Assembly (NCBI GenBank): GCA_902826215.1
Contig: CADEDY010000001.1
Location: forward strand, 372,001 to 436,000
Source: an uncultured Bacteroidota bacterium
Lineage (GTDB): Bacteria; Bacteroidota; Bacteroidia; Flavobacteriales_F; PHOS-HE28
DNA length: 64,000 nt
Direction of reading: 5' to 3'
Positions within the stretch are counted from its first letter, which is position 1. Each line of letters starts with the position of its first letter. Under the pieces are notes generated by a model. It had not been told where the DNA came from. It worked only from the letters and a program-made list of their open reading frames with translations, and searched no databases. Shown in pieces: positions 45,966-54,403 of the stretch. The translations under genes and the position numbers were made by a program.

Positions 45966-46598
45966 CTACTTCTTGAAAAGGATCCGCCCGCAAGGGACCA
46001 TTGCGTAGTGCTGCGGTGGGTCGATCGCTATGCCGAAGATGAGGTCGAGTTCATCCCCCCTGCTTTGTGCCGGTGGGTATGGATCCTTTCGGAAAGAATA
46101 AGGGATCGGGCGTTCGACCATCGATGAACAGTTCTGCACGTCCAACTCCATCTGGAGGAAGGACCACACCGATGTATAGGAGATGATCTTCTCCGGGCAG
46201 GATCGTTGTTCGCGGCGATGTAGGTCCATCTGGACGTGCGCTCAAGTAGACCTCCGATCCTTTGATCCCGAAATTGAGGACGTCCGGTGCTGTGTCCGGG
46301 TGATCTCGTCAGGGAAGAGGAAAACGCTGGGGTGCTTAACGGAGTCTGGCAGCATGGTGATGGGGCCGCCGGGAAAGTCCATTGCCAACTCGACGGGAAT
46401 GGTCGTGTCGTTCATTACGTGTACCCTGTAGATCCAGTACCCAAGCACTTTTCCATTTGCATCGGTATAGCCACCGCTTCTCGGTCCGTGGGTCTGTAGC
46501 ACGATACCGTGGTAGGTGTTCGGATGATGGGATGCCTTGTCGGTCCAGGAGCAACTGACCGCCACAACGAACAGGATCAGGCTCCAATGTTCCCTCAT
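45966..46598 (-). pseudogene. secreted hypothetical protein with two apparent frameshifts
   Basis: Three overlapping minus-strand frames together read as one protein. The first part (46598 to about 46295) has an export/lipoprotein signal (MREHWSLILFVVAVSC) and ends near SVFLFPDEITR; it continues in another frame (APDVLNFGIKGSEVYLSARP ... ELFIDGRTPDPLFFP, to about 46085); and finishes in a third (GDELDLIFGIAIDPPQHYAMV ... LFKK). Either the gene is decayed or the sequence has two indel errors. No family recognised. It follows DUF2200 fragment B2. Confidence 0.6.
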
Positions 46599-46661
46599 CT
46601 ATCGCAGGCGTTGTGCACTAGACTACGGATGATCCCAAGGAAGTGAAGCTACCGCTTGACC

Positions 46662-47351
46662 TCACACCGCCGACACCACCAATCTGTACCCGCGCCCATG
46701 CACGTTGTGCAACACCACGCCGGGATCGAACCGTAGGTGCTTCCTGATGCGTGTGAGGTAAACGTCCAGGCTCTTGCTGTGGAAGGGATCGTCCTTGCCC
46801 CACACGCGTTCCAGCAGCTCGGTTCGCGTAACCACTTCGTTCGGATGGGAACCGAGGATCTGGAGTATGCGCACTTCCTTCTCGGTCAGTTCCACGCGTT
46901 GCTTCCCGAGCATGAGCGATCGGCTGCGCAGGTCCAGCGTGAGCCGGCCTAATTGGATCAGGGGGGCCCGGTGCAGGCGTGGCCCCGCAGTGCGTTCCAT
47001 GATCGCATTGATCCTGAGGAGAAGCTCGTGGACTTCGAAGGGCTTGGTCACGTAATCATCGCAGCCTACATTGAAGCCCTGGGTCTTGTCCATCAAGGTG
47101 TTCTTCGCCGTGAGGAAAATGAACGCCGCCGTGGGATCGAGTTCCCTGATCTCCCGTGCCACCTGGAACCCGTCTTTCTTCGGCATCATTGCATCGAGGA
47201 TGCAGAGGTCGATCGCCTCTGAAGCGAAGAGGCGACGCGCATCAGCGCCGTCAACTGCGAGCAGGGTCTCATATCCGGCCATCCGCAGGTTCTCCTCCAG
47301 CAATGAGCCCATGTTCGGGTCATCCTCTGCGATCAACACGCGCCTTTGCAT
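46662..47351 (-). CDS. OmpR-family response regulator
   Basis: A 229-residue response regulator: receiver domain with the acidic pair (AEDD, residues 8-11), phospho-acceptor Asp in CILDAMMP (about residue 52) and Lys in VTKPFEV (about 103), then a C-terminal winged helix (LTEKEVRILQILGSHPNEVVTRTELLERVW). Its start lies inside the 3' end of the kinase gene (32-base overlap), so the two are coupled. Target genes unknown. Confidence 0.93.
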   Translation of the reverse strand: MQRRVLIAEDDPNMGSLLEENLRMAGYETLLAVDGADARRLFASEAIDLCILDAMMPKKDGFQVAREIRELDPTAAFIFLTAKNTLMDKTQGFNVGCDDYVTKPFEVHELLLRINAIMERTAGPRLHRAPLIQLGRLTLDLRSRSLMLGKQRVELTEKEVRILQILGSHPNEVVTRTELLERVWGKDDPFHSKSLDVYLTRIRKHLRFDPGVVLHNVHGRGYRLVVSAV

Positions 47352-48852
47352 CGCTGTGGGGTTCGTGGGGTATGAACATCCGTAACGTGGTGCCGCGTGA
47401 TATGGGCTTCGCGATGCGCACCCAACCACCGTGCGCCTCCACTACACGTCTCGCATAGAAGAGACCGATCCCAGTGCCTTTCACGGAGTATCGGTCCGTT
47501 GATCGCACCCGATAGAACTTCTCGAACACGAGTTCACGGTCTTCGCTCGGGATGCCCGGGCCATTGTCCCGAACCTCGATCATCACACCGCCATCGAGGT
47601 CTTCGGTGGTCAGCGCAATGTGGACGCCCTCACCGCCATACTTCACGGCGTTGTCCAGCACGCATTGGAACACATTGCCCAGGTACGTGTGGTCCACGCT
47701 GGCCCATGAATGTTGGGCGTTCAATCGCTTGGTCAATTCGCCGTGCTGCCGTGTCAATGCCAGTTCGAAGGTGTTGGTCGCGCCGGACAGGATCGCGTTC
47801 ACATCGTGATGCTCACGCTCCAGCACCAGCTGTCCGCCTTCGAGCATGCTCACATCCAGGACCTTCTTGATGTTCGCGTGCAGGCGCTTGTTCTCCACGT
47901 GCACGATGTCCCAGATGCGGTCGTTGCTGAGGCGTGAGCCCATGGTCGGCGCCTTCTTCAAGGTCTCCAAAGCCAGCGCGATGTTGGCGATGGGCGTGTT
48001 GAACTCGTGGGTGATGTTGCTCACGAGGTCCATCTGCATTTGCGCGAGCTTGTTCTTCGCCTGCATGGCGCGCAGGCTTTGCCGGACGACGAACGCCAAT
48101 CCACCGAGCAATGCAACGAACAACAGCAGGATCGGAAGTTCGCTGCGCGCCACGATCATCGCCGCACCTGGATAGCGTGCCACCAATACGACCGGCGGAC
48201 CGGGATGCTCCGAAGTGAACAAAGGGACCATATTCCCTTCTTCGAACAGTTCGTTGGTGTCACAGGGGGGCGAAGCGAACACGGTGCTGCGTTGCAGGGT
48301 ATCGTACAATGCGAACTCCACCTCCGTGAACAAGGTGGTATGCATGTGCGTGCGGATCTGCTCACTGATGTAAGCCGTGTCCAACCAGGTCCAGACTTCC
48401 GCTTCCTGCCCGCCCTGCCCGGGGGCACCCCCGGCCAGCAGTCCTTCGTTGCGTGCCTTGGCCAAGGCTTCCGGCGAAACGAACTCGAACCGGAGCGTCA
48501 TGTCCACGATCGCCGGCTGCCCGAGCGGGATCAAGGGCATGTGGAGCAGTGTATCGCGCATAGCGGTTCTTCCTGTGTATTGCGTTATGGTATCCAGTGT
48601 GCCTGCTCGTTGCTCATTGGGCACCAGCAGGAAGAACGGCGAACTGCCGTTCATGGTCCGCTTCGCATGGAGTTGAACACAGGTCGCGCGATCCCTCAGC
48701 GCGGTGGCGACCAGTTCAAGCCGCTCCTGGCGATCCACGCTTGCCCTTGCGATCTTGGACCTCACCGTTCCGCTCCACACCGCAGAACCTGTGAGCAGTA
48801 TGGCGACCAAAAGGGCAGGCAGCCAGATCTTGATATGGGTGGATCGACTCAA
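47320..48852 (-). CDS. sensor histidine kinase
   Basis: A 510-residue membrane kinase: TM helix near the N-terminus (about 9-28), a periplasmic sensor of about 200 residues, a second TM (about 233-252), then the H-box NITHEFNTPIANI (His about 280), the N-box DNAVKYGG and the G-boxes DNGPGIPSEDRELVFEKF and GTGIGLFYARRVV. It phosphorylates the response regulator encoded downstream. The start codon appears to be TTG at 48852, directly before the first helix; no better ATG is near. Confidence 0.92.
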   Translation of the reverse strand: MSRSTHIKIWLPALLVAILLTGSAVWSGTVRSKIARASVDRQERLELVATALRDRATCVQLHAKRTMNGSSPFFLLVPNEQRAGTLDTITQYTGRTAMRDTLLHMPLIPLGQPAIVDMTLRFEFVSPEALAKARNEGLLAGGAPGQGGQEAEVWTWLDTAYISEQIRTHMHTTLFTEVEFALYDTLQRSTVFASPPCDTNELFEEGNMVPLFTSEHPGPPVVLVARYPGAAMIVARSELPILLLFVALLGGLAFVVRQSLRAMQAKNKLAQMQMDLVSNITHEFNTPIANIALALETLKKAPTMGSRLSNDRIWDIVHVENKRLHANIKKVLDVSMLEGGQLVLEREHHDVNAILSGATNTFELALTRQHGELTKRLNAQHSWASVDHTYLGNVFQCVLDNAVKYGGEGVHIALTTEDLDGGVMIEVRDNGPGIPSEDRELVFEKFYRVRSTDRYSVKGTGIGLFYARRVVEAHGGWVRIAKPISRGTTLRMFIPHEPHSDAKARVDRRG

Positions 48853-48931
48853 GGCTCCAGAGTGACGATGACTTCCGTTCGGACGTTGGTCTCAGCGAGC
48901 GAACGCTTGTCAATGATCGCGACAAGGGACA

Positions 48932-50605
48932 TCAGTCTTGTACCACCCATCGCAGCGATCGTGTTGCATGACCGTTGCTGAGTGTCACGAGGTAGACGCC
49001 TGCTCTTGGATCGGCCATCCCTACAGGATCCCCGTTGACAAGACCCGCACGCTGTTGCACTACACGGCCGAGTCCGTCATGCACGGTCATCTGCCAGGGG
49101 CCGGGAGCTAGCACCAATCGAGCATCGCTCCCGTTCGATGGGTTCGGTACGATGTCCGCCGCGAGTTCGTTGGTCGTGCCAGCGATGGCCGTGTTCAGAT
49201 CGCATGCACCGCACGAGGGATCCGGCGTAAAGCGCCATAGATCGCTGTACCACTGCGGTGTTCCTATAGTGGCACCGCCGAAGAGGTATAGATCGCCGTT
49301 CGGTGTGGTCCACCAACTTCCATTGTCCCGGCCGGGTGGGAGATTGGTAGGAGCACTTACGCCGATGGTTCCCCAGTTCCCGGGAGGATCGATCGTCGTC
49401 GGGCCGTGCACCCAAGTCCATTCCAAGGTGGATGGACAAAAGGTCCATAGATCGCTTCGCGTGAAATTCTGGTTTGGATTTCCGCTGGTGGAAACAAGGC
49501 CGAACGACCACATGCGCCCATCGGGAGTCTGCCACGTGGGGCTGAGCAGGCGCTTTCCAGGGTCGTTCGTAGTGTCAGGGAAGCAGAGTGAACCATAAGA
49601 TGGTTGTGGAAGCGCAGCCGAAGACCCGGACATCCATGTCCACTGCCCTGTACTGGGATCCAATCGCCAGAGATCCCCCCAGCCATAGTAGCTGCCGATG
49701 TACCCACCACCTTGCAACCAGAGTTTGCCATCTGCATCCTTGCCAAGGGATACAGCGGTCCGTCCGCCAGGTGTGTTCGCGGCTGACGGGACACCTTGTG
49801 TTCCATAGACCGCGCTGGCGTCGGGGGTTTGTGATCCGTTCATCCAGGTCCATGTGTTCGTGGGGATATCGTAGCGCCAGAGATCGTCGGACTCACCGCC
49901 CGGCACAACACCACCGAACAGCCATAGGTCACCTTCGTCATCGACCCATGTCGCATAACCGTTGGCGCGCGCGGGAGGTTGGTTGTTCACGTCTGGAACA
50001 CCCAGTGTACCCCACACCGCCGGCTGGTCATCCATGTTCGCCCCTTTCATCCAGGTCCACATGTTCGTCAACGGATCGTACTTCCAGAGATCGTTGTTCA
50101 TGTTCCCGTTGTAGTTGTCCCCGTTCTCGGCGCCGTACATCCAGAAGTTCCCGTTCAGGTCCACCCAGCTGTTCCCGCCGAACGTTTTCGCAGGCGGCAG
50201 GTTGGTGGCGGATGCCACACCTTGTGTGCCCCATTCACCGGTGAAGCCGAAGGTGTTCGGTCCCTTCATCCAGGTCCACATGTTCGTGGCCGGATCGTAC
50301 TTCCAAAGTGCCGAGAGACCATTGGAATGATGGTCCTGGCCTCCATAGAGCCATAAGGTCCCGTCCAATGCAGTCCAGCTGAACTGGTTCACCATTGCCG
50401 GAGGACGGTTGGCTGCTGCGGCAACGCCCTGCGTACCGAAGACACCCTCGCCGTTGGGGACCTGGGGCCCCTTCAACCACGTCCACATACCGCTTTGAGA
50501 AAGCACATTGCATGGCGATGTGATCAACAGCGAGAGTGCTATGGCAAAGCCAGTGAAGTGTGGTGACCGCGGGATGCGTGCGGTCAGGCGATCGCGCGAC
50601 TTCAT
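48932..50605 (-). CDS. kelch-repeat T9SS cargo protein
   Basis: A 557-residue secreted protein with a signal sequence (about residues 14-34), six or seven kelch units with a strong repeat (DLWKYDPxTNMWTWMKG, W-x-x-LDG-L-W-L-Y-GG), forming a propeller, and a C-terminal T9SS sorting domain (from about residue 480, DIVPNPSNGSDARLVLAPG). Likely surface-exposed and binding. Its start overlaps the stop of the upstream kelch gene (ATGA). The long frame upstream of 50605 is a shadow. Confidence 0.88.
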   Translation of the reverse strand: MKSRDRLTARIPRSPHFTGFAIALSLLITSPCNVLSQSGMWTWLKGPQVPNGEGVFGTQGVAAAANRPPAMVNQFSWTALDGTLWLYGGQDHHSNGLSALWKYDPATNMWTWMKGPNTFGFTGEWGTQGVASATNLPPAKTFGGNSWVDLNGNFWMYGAENGDNYNGNMNNDLWKYDPLTNMWTWMKGANMDDQPAVWGTLGVPDVNNQPPARANGYATWVDDEGDLWLFGGVVPGGESDDLWRYDIPTNTWTWMNGSQTPDASAVYGTQGVPSAANTPGGRTAVSLGKDADGKLWLQGGGYIGSYYGWGDLWRLDPSTGQWTWMSGSSAALPQPSYGSLCFPDTTNDPGKRLLSPTWQTPDGRMWSFGLVSTSGNPNQNFTRSDLWTFCPSTLEWTWVHGPTTIDPPGNWGTIGVSAPTNLPPGRDNGSWWTTPNGDLYLFGGATIGTPQWYSDLWRFTPDPSCGACDLNTAIAGTTNELAADIVPNPSNGSDARLVLAPGPWQMTVHDGLGRVVQQRAGLVNGDPVGMADPRAGVYLVTLSNGHATRSLRWVVQD

Positions 50606-51783
50606 TGCTTCATGAGTTTGCTCGTGTACGTGCTTCCGCTCGTTCCAATGAAGCGCACGCTGTATATACCGGAAGCCAGGTCGCTGATGTCCAGATCGAT
50701 CCGGTCCCCTGCCATCGATGAACTCAAGACCATGCTGCCAGCGATGTCGAACAGTTGAACGTTGCCGACGTCGGGCCGGGCGAGGGATAGTGTCACCACA
50801 TCGGTGGCAGGCATGGGTGCTATGCGGAGTGTCGTCGCATCGGCGACCTCGTCGATACCGACCAGGCCGGCGTTCGACCACCAGTCACCGTTGGGGCTGA
50901 AGTTGAGATCATAGCCGGCTCCCATGTACACCACGCCATTGTAGCTCGCAGCCACGGGAACGATGCGGTTGCCACCGGGGAAACTCCCCGCTAAGCTCCA
51001 TGTGTTCGCGACAGGATCATAGCGATAGAAGTTGCTATAGCCCGTGGTGAAGCCGGCATGCCCCATGCCCACAAGGGCTTTGCCATCCACCACCACGCCC
51101 ACGGCGCTTTGCCGCCCACCGCCGGGGAAGGACGTCCTGGCCAGCCATGTGTTCGTAATGGGATCGTACCGGTGCAACGCTGGCGTTTCATTCCCGAAAC
51201 CGAAGTAACCACCGTAGACATATCCATAGCTGCCTATGGCGAAGCCGGTGGCGAACCCGCGGGTGCCCGTTGGCAGTTGGGTGTTCACCAAGGCCCATAC
51301 GTTCCCCACGGGATCATAGCTGTACACATCCGAGAACGTCGGCCCGGTGCTCGTTCCACCACACACGTACGCCTTGTTGTTCACCACGAACGTGGCGCAT
51401 CCACCGCGCGCTGTTCCGGGGAACGAGGCCTTGGTGGTCCATGAGTTCGTCACGGCATCGTACGCGTGCAGATCGGTGCGGAAGATGTTGCCATTGGTGA
51501 TCCCCAGGCCTACATAGGCCGTGTTACCGATCACGAACGCGCTGGCCCAGCCGCGATCATCTCCCTCACCTGGGAAAGGCGCGCGCGTCTGCCAAGTGCC
51601 GGCAACGGGGTCGTAGGCGAAGAGCGCATCGCCTGCGCCCACGTAGACCTTGCCACCCAGCGTGAAGGAGTACCCCCCGTCGAACGGTGCCGTGGGGATG
51701 TCGAGTTCAGCGACCCATTGTGCCATGCTCGCGAGCGGCACGGCGCAGAGCATGATCGCCATCGTGTACAGTTTCAAGTTCAT
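50602..51783 (-). CDS. kelch-repeat T9SS cargo protein
   Basis: A 393-residue secreted protein: signal peptide (MAIMLCAVPLASMAQ), about six kelch units (VYVGAGDALFAYDPVAGTW, HRYDPITNTWLARTSFP) and a C-terminal sorting domain (residues 315-393, LFDIAGSMVLSSSM ... SKLMKQ). First gene of an operon with the kelch gene at 48932, to which it is distantly paralogous. The start at 51783 begins the signal peptide (MNLKLYTM). Confidence 0.88.
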   Translation of the reverse strand: MNLKLYTMAIMLCAVPLASMAQWVAELDIPTAPFDGGYSFTLGGKVYVGAGDALFAYDPVAGTWQTRAPFPGEGDDRGWASAFVIGNTAYVGLGITNGNIFRTDLHAYDAVTNSWTTKASFPGTARGGCATFVVNNKAYVCGGTSTGPTFSDVYSYDPVGNVWALVNTQLPTGTRGFATGFAIGSYGYVYGGYFGFGNETPALHRYDPITNTWLARTSFPGGGRQSAVGVVVDGKALVGMGHAGFTTGYSNFYRYDPVANTWSLAGSFPGGNRIVPVAASYNGVVYMGAGYDLNFSPNGDWWSNAGLVGIDEVADATTLRIAPMPATDVVTLSLARPDVGNVQLFDIAGSMVLSSSMAGDRIDLDISDLASGIYSVRFIGTSGSTYTSKLMKQ

Positions 51784-51951
51784 TTGCGAAGGAGTTTGCA
51801 AGTAGACGGCGACCGCTCCGGGCAAGTGTGCCATCAATACTTAATTCGGTCTTAAACGACCGCGCCCTGTTCCGCAGAACATGAGCGATCAGCAGGAATG
51901 CTGCTCGCGCAGTTGCTCAGATCGAACGCCTGAGCTGCGTCCAGAAGTGGA

Positions 51952-52509
51952 TCACCTCTTGACTGCGTACCGCATCGCCACCGCCCCCGAGCCAAACTCC
52001 TCGCGGCCCACGAGCTTCAGGTCCACCATCTTCGATAGTCCAGCGAACAAGGTGGGCCCTCGACCGATGATCCGCGGATGCACCACGAACTGGTACTCAT
52101 CGATCAAGCCCAGCTCCGTCAGAGCCATCGCCAACTGCACGCCACCCACACCGATGCCCTTGCCCGGTTGCTGTTTGAGCTGATGAACGAAGGTGGCCAG
52201 ATCGCCGCGTACCATTTCGGTGTTCCACTCCTTGGTGTCCACGGTGCTGGACACGAGGTATTTTTTCGCCGCGTCCACCGTCTTGGCGAACGGCTGCATC
52301 CACGGCGGCATCCAATCCGGCCATGTTCCGCTCGGTGGCATGCGCCACGCCTCCTCCATCATCTGGTAGGTGACCCGGCCGAAGAGGAGGTCATCGCACC
52401 CGGCGATGTACTCCATGGCGTTGCGGTGCAGGTCCTCGTCCGCGATCCCCACGGTGTGGTCGTAGCAGCCGTCCAAGGTGACGTTGAGGGAAAAGCGGAG
52501 GGGGCGCAT
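51952..52509 (-). CDS. DHFR/RibD-C-family reductase
   Basis: A 185-residue protein of the dihydrofolate-reductase-like superfamily (RibD C-terminal type): MRPLRFSLNVTLDGCYDH at the N-terminus, DLLFGRVTYQMMEEAW in the middle, GIGVGGVQLAMALTELGLIDEYQF and the VHPRIIGRGPTLF segment near the end. These are NADPH-binding folds of mostly unknown substrate. A second copy of the first 20 codons lies 440 bases upstream (52890-52951), on the other side of an unrelated gene. Confidence 0.88.
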   Translation of the reverse strand: MRPLRFSLNVTLDGCYDHTVGIADEDLHRNAMEYIAGCDDLLFGRVTYQMMEEAWRMPPSGTWPDWMPPWMQPFAKTVDAAKKYLVSSTVDTKEWNTEMVRGDLATFVHQLKQQPGKGIGVGGVQLAMALTELGLIDEYQFVVHPRIIGRGPTLFAGLSKMVDLKLVGREEFGSGAVAMRYAVKR

Positions 52510-52552
52510 TTGGGACTGGATTTGGTGTGTTGCTGATGCGGCGCTTTGGGCA

Positions 52553-52825
52553 CTAGATGTAGTGCACGGTACATTCAGCCTTGGTCCGCTCATAACAACG
52601 ATGACAGATGATCTCGATGTTCACCCCGACTTCCGAGGCCTCGTTCCATTCTCCTTCGCGCTCATATGCCACATGGCATTTGCCACACCACGCATCTGGC
52701 CATGGACTCTCTTTGTCTGGTCGTCGTGAGCACCAAGACAGACCAGACGCTTTTACCAAGTGCTCGCACACGTATGCTTCGTTTGCCTCTCCATGCGTTG
52801 TGCAATGGAACTTCTCTTCGCTCAT
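52553..52825 (-). CDS. Cys/His-rich hypothetical protein
   Basis: A 90-residue protein with probable zinc-binding Cys/His pairs (FHCTTHGE, YVCEHL, WCGKCHVAYE, IICHRCYE). It resembles a family of short uncharacterised proteins with a PDAWC core, but I cannot name it. It lies between a 5' DHFR fragment and the intact DHFR gene, starting three bases after the stop of the fragment. Confidence 0.7.
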   Translation of the reverse strand: MSEEKFHCTTHGEANEAYVCEHLVKASGLSWCSRRPDKESPWPDAWCGKCHVAYEREGEWNEASEVGVNIEIICHRCYERTKAECTVHYI

Positions 52826-52828
52826 GTG

Positions 52829-52951
52829 TCACTTAGGTTCAACTACGCCAGTGACATCCTTCAAGTCTTGCAGTATTGCCTTCTTGATCATGCCCTCATG
52901 ATCGTAGCATCCGGCCAAGTTGACATTGATGGAGAAGCGGAGGGGGCGCAT
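52829..52951 (-). pseudogene. 5' fragment of a DHFR-family gene, copy C1
   Basis: A 40-codon frame whose first 18-20 codons (MRPLRFSINVNLAGCYDHEG) match the start of the intact DHFR-family gene at 52509, about 85% at base level; the rest is unrelated. It lies 18 bases after the stop of the gene at 52970. Confidence 0.72.
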
Positions 52952-52969
52952 TCAGTGGATGATGGGTGG

Positions 52970-53299
52970 TCAAAGAAGTTCATGTTCCGTGAGCGCATCG
53001 CTCCAGATCACATCAGCGTTCTCTCGAAAGTATTTCCGCAAGATGTCCTCGACCTGAAGGGCCTCAAAGTCACCACTAGCTATCGAGTTCAAAAGTGAAC
53101 GCGAAGCCTCTGCATTCATCTTCGTAGTGGACTCTTTGGGTTCGCAACAGCCAAAGCCATCGAACGAGATACGACGAAGGGAAACAATGCCAGAATCGTC
53201 CGTGTTGAAGTCGGCGAAGACGCTGCCTCCCTGTAGGCAAAGACAAAAGCTACAAGGGCGGGTCGGCATCATCGGATATGTCTCGATCGCGATGCTCAT
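52970..53299 (-). CDS. hypothetical protein, end of a coupled operon
   Basis: A 109-residue soluble protein with a Cys-rich N-terminal part (PCSFCLCLQGG, FGCCEPKE) and a helical acidic C-terminus. No family recognised. Its start overlaps the stop of a 41-codon frame by ATGA, continuing a chain of four-base overlaps from the DHFR gene at 54373. Confidence 0.55.
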   Translation of the reverse strand: MSIAIETYPMMPTRPCSFCLCLQGGSVFADFNTDDSGIVSLRRISFDGFGCCEPKESTTKMNAEASRSLLNSIASGDFEALQVEDILRKYFRENADVIWSDALTEHELL

Positions 53300-53421
53300 G
53301 ACAATCCATTTTCAACCGCGGACTTGATATGGTTCAGGTCTAGGCGGATGGCCTTTTTGAACAACACTCCTCGGACCTTTGGCCTTGATCCGTTGATGTT
53401 TGCTCTTGCGCTTGCGGTCAT
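53296..53421 (-). CDS. 41-residue basic peptide in coupled operon
   Basis: A short frame (MTASARANINGSRPKVRG ... KSAVENGLS) overlapping both neighbours by exactly four bases (ATGA at each end). The overlap pattern and high Lys/Arg content suggest a real small gene. Function unknown. Confidence 0.5.
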   Translation of the reverse strand: MTASARANINGSRPKVRGVLFKKAIRLDLNHIKSAVENGLS

Positions 53422-53795
53422 GGTTTCGGGGCACAGCGGACGAGCGCGTCGTGAAGTTCTTTCATTGTGAGATCACGATAACGAGGTTCGGAGGTTTCTG
53501 GTGGATTGAATACCCATCGTATTAGTGCACTGATTCCGGGGATCTCTAAGCCCTCGCCATGGAACAGGTACTCATTCTCCGCAAGTCCGAACGTCCGGCG
53601 AACCCCATGTACTGGGTCTGCAAGCTGGACCCCGAAATGAGCGGATGCTTTCTCAAGGAGCTCAGTGCCGTCATCGCCAGTAATGCGGAGGTCCGCCTCC
53701 AGGCGCGTATCCGGCGTTACGACTTGTTTTCGCCGCAATCCCGCAAAGTCCCGCACGAAGGCTTCGACGTCTTGAAAAGTTGGGTAAGTGTTCAT
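53418..53795 (-). CDS. DUF1493-family protein
   Basis: A 125-residue protein of the DUF1493 family, which resembles acyl carrier proteins in pattern (VTPDTRLEADLRITGDDGTELLEKASAHFGV ... YRDLTMKELHDAL). No Ser of a phosphopantetheine site is visible at the usual place, so it is probably not a carrier. It overlaps the DHFR-family gene upstream and the 41-residue frame downstream by ATGA. Confidence 0.68.
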   Translation of the reverse strand: MNTYPTFQDVEAFVRDFAGLRRKQVVTPDTRLEADLRITGDDGTELLEKASAHFGVQLADPVHGVRRTFGLAENEYLFHGEGLEIPGISALIRWVFNPPETSEPRYRDLTMKELHDALVRCAPKP

Positions 53796-54373
53796 TCCTG
53801 AGATCGCAGCGCCCCAACATAACGATACCTGTTCATCAGCAATCCCGTGGGCGTATTCATCGTGCTAACGAAAGCGAGTTCGCACGCATCGACACTATCC
53901 GAAAAGAAGCGCTTGCCCTTGCCCAACAAGACCGGGTACGTGATCAGCACCACCTCGTCGACCAGTCCCTGTTCGAGCAGCACGGAGGTCAACGTCGAAC
54001 TTCCCCAGAGTACCAGATCCGGTCCGTCCATTGACTTGATGCCGCGAACACCTGCTAGGATGTCCGTACCGAGGTCCTTCGCCGGACCCCATGCAAGGCT
54101 TTCCGGCCGATGGGTCGCAACGTATTTCGTCGCGGCGTTGATCTTGTCCGCAAACGGACCGCCGCTCATCTTCGGCCAATGGCCGGACCATAGATCGTAG
54201 GTCTTGCGGCCCAACAGCAGATCGAAGTTCGCGCCTTGTGCCTCGGCGACGGCTGCCGCTCCCTGCGGGCTTCGATACGCCGCCGTCCATCCGCCGTTCG
54301 CGTAGTCGTCATTGCCGGGTGGCGCGATCACGCCGTCCAGCGAGATGTGTTCCATCATTCGGATCTTTCTCAT
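53792..54373 (-). CDS. DHFR/RibD-C-family reductase
   Basis: A 193-residue DHFR-like protein (MEHISLDGVIAPPGNDDYANGG ... DLLLGRKTYDLWSGHWP ... DLVLWGSSTLTSVLLEQGLVDEVVLITYPVLLGKGKRFF). NADPH-dependent reductase fold with unknown substrate. First of four genes on this strand linked by ATGA overlaps. Confidence 0.9.
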   Translation of the reverse strand: MRKIRMMEHISLDGVIAPPGNDDYANGGWTAAYRSPQGAAAVAEAQGANFDLLLGRKTYDLWSGHWPKMSGGPFADKINAATKYVATHRPESLAWGPAKDLGTDILAGVRGIKSMDGPDLVLWGSSTLTSVLLEQGLVDEVVLITYPVLLGKGKRFFSDSVDACELAFVSTMNTPTGLLMNRYRYVGALRSQE

Positions 54374-54403
54374 TGGCGTTCTGCGATCGTGGCAATCGAA
54401 TCG

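Noticed and set aside
40393-46598. Assembly artefact as the cause of the repeated gene ends
   Set aside because: Misassembly would join identical ends; the copies differ at many, largely synonymous, positions and the same pattern recurs at three separate loci. Not fully excluded without reads.
48007-48981. Plus-strand 324-codon frame opposite the histidine kinase
   Set aside because: Arg/His/Gln-rich shadow composition without domains; the minus-strand kinase has all catalytic boxes.
51881-51898. MSDQQE start at 51881, resembling the first codons of the DinB gene (MSDQQG)
   Set aside because: Only five to six codons agree; too short to call a further gene-end fragment.
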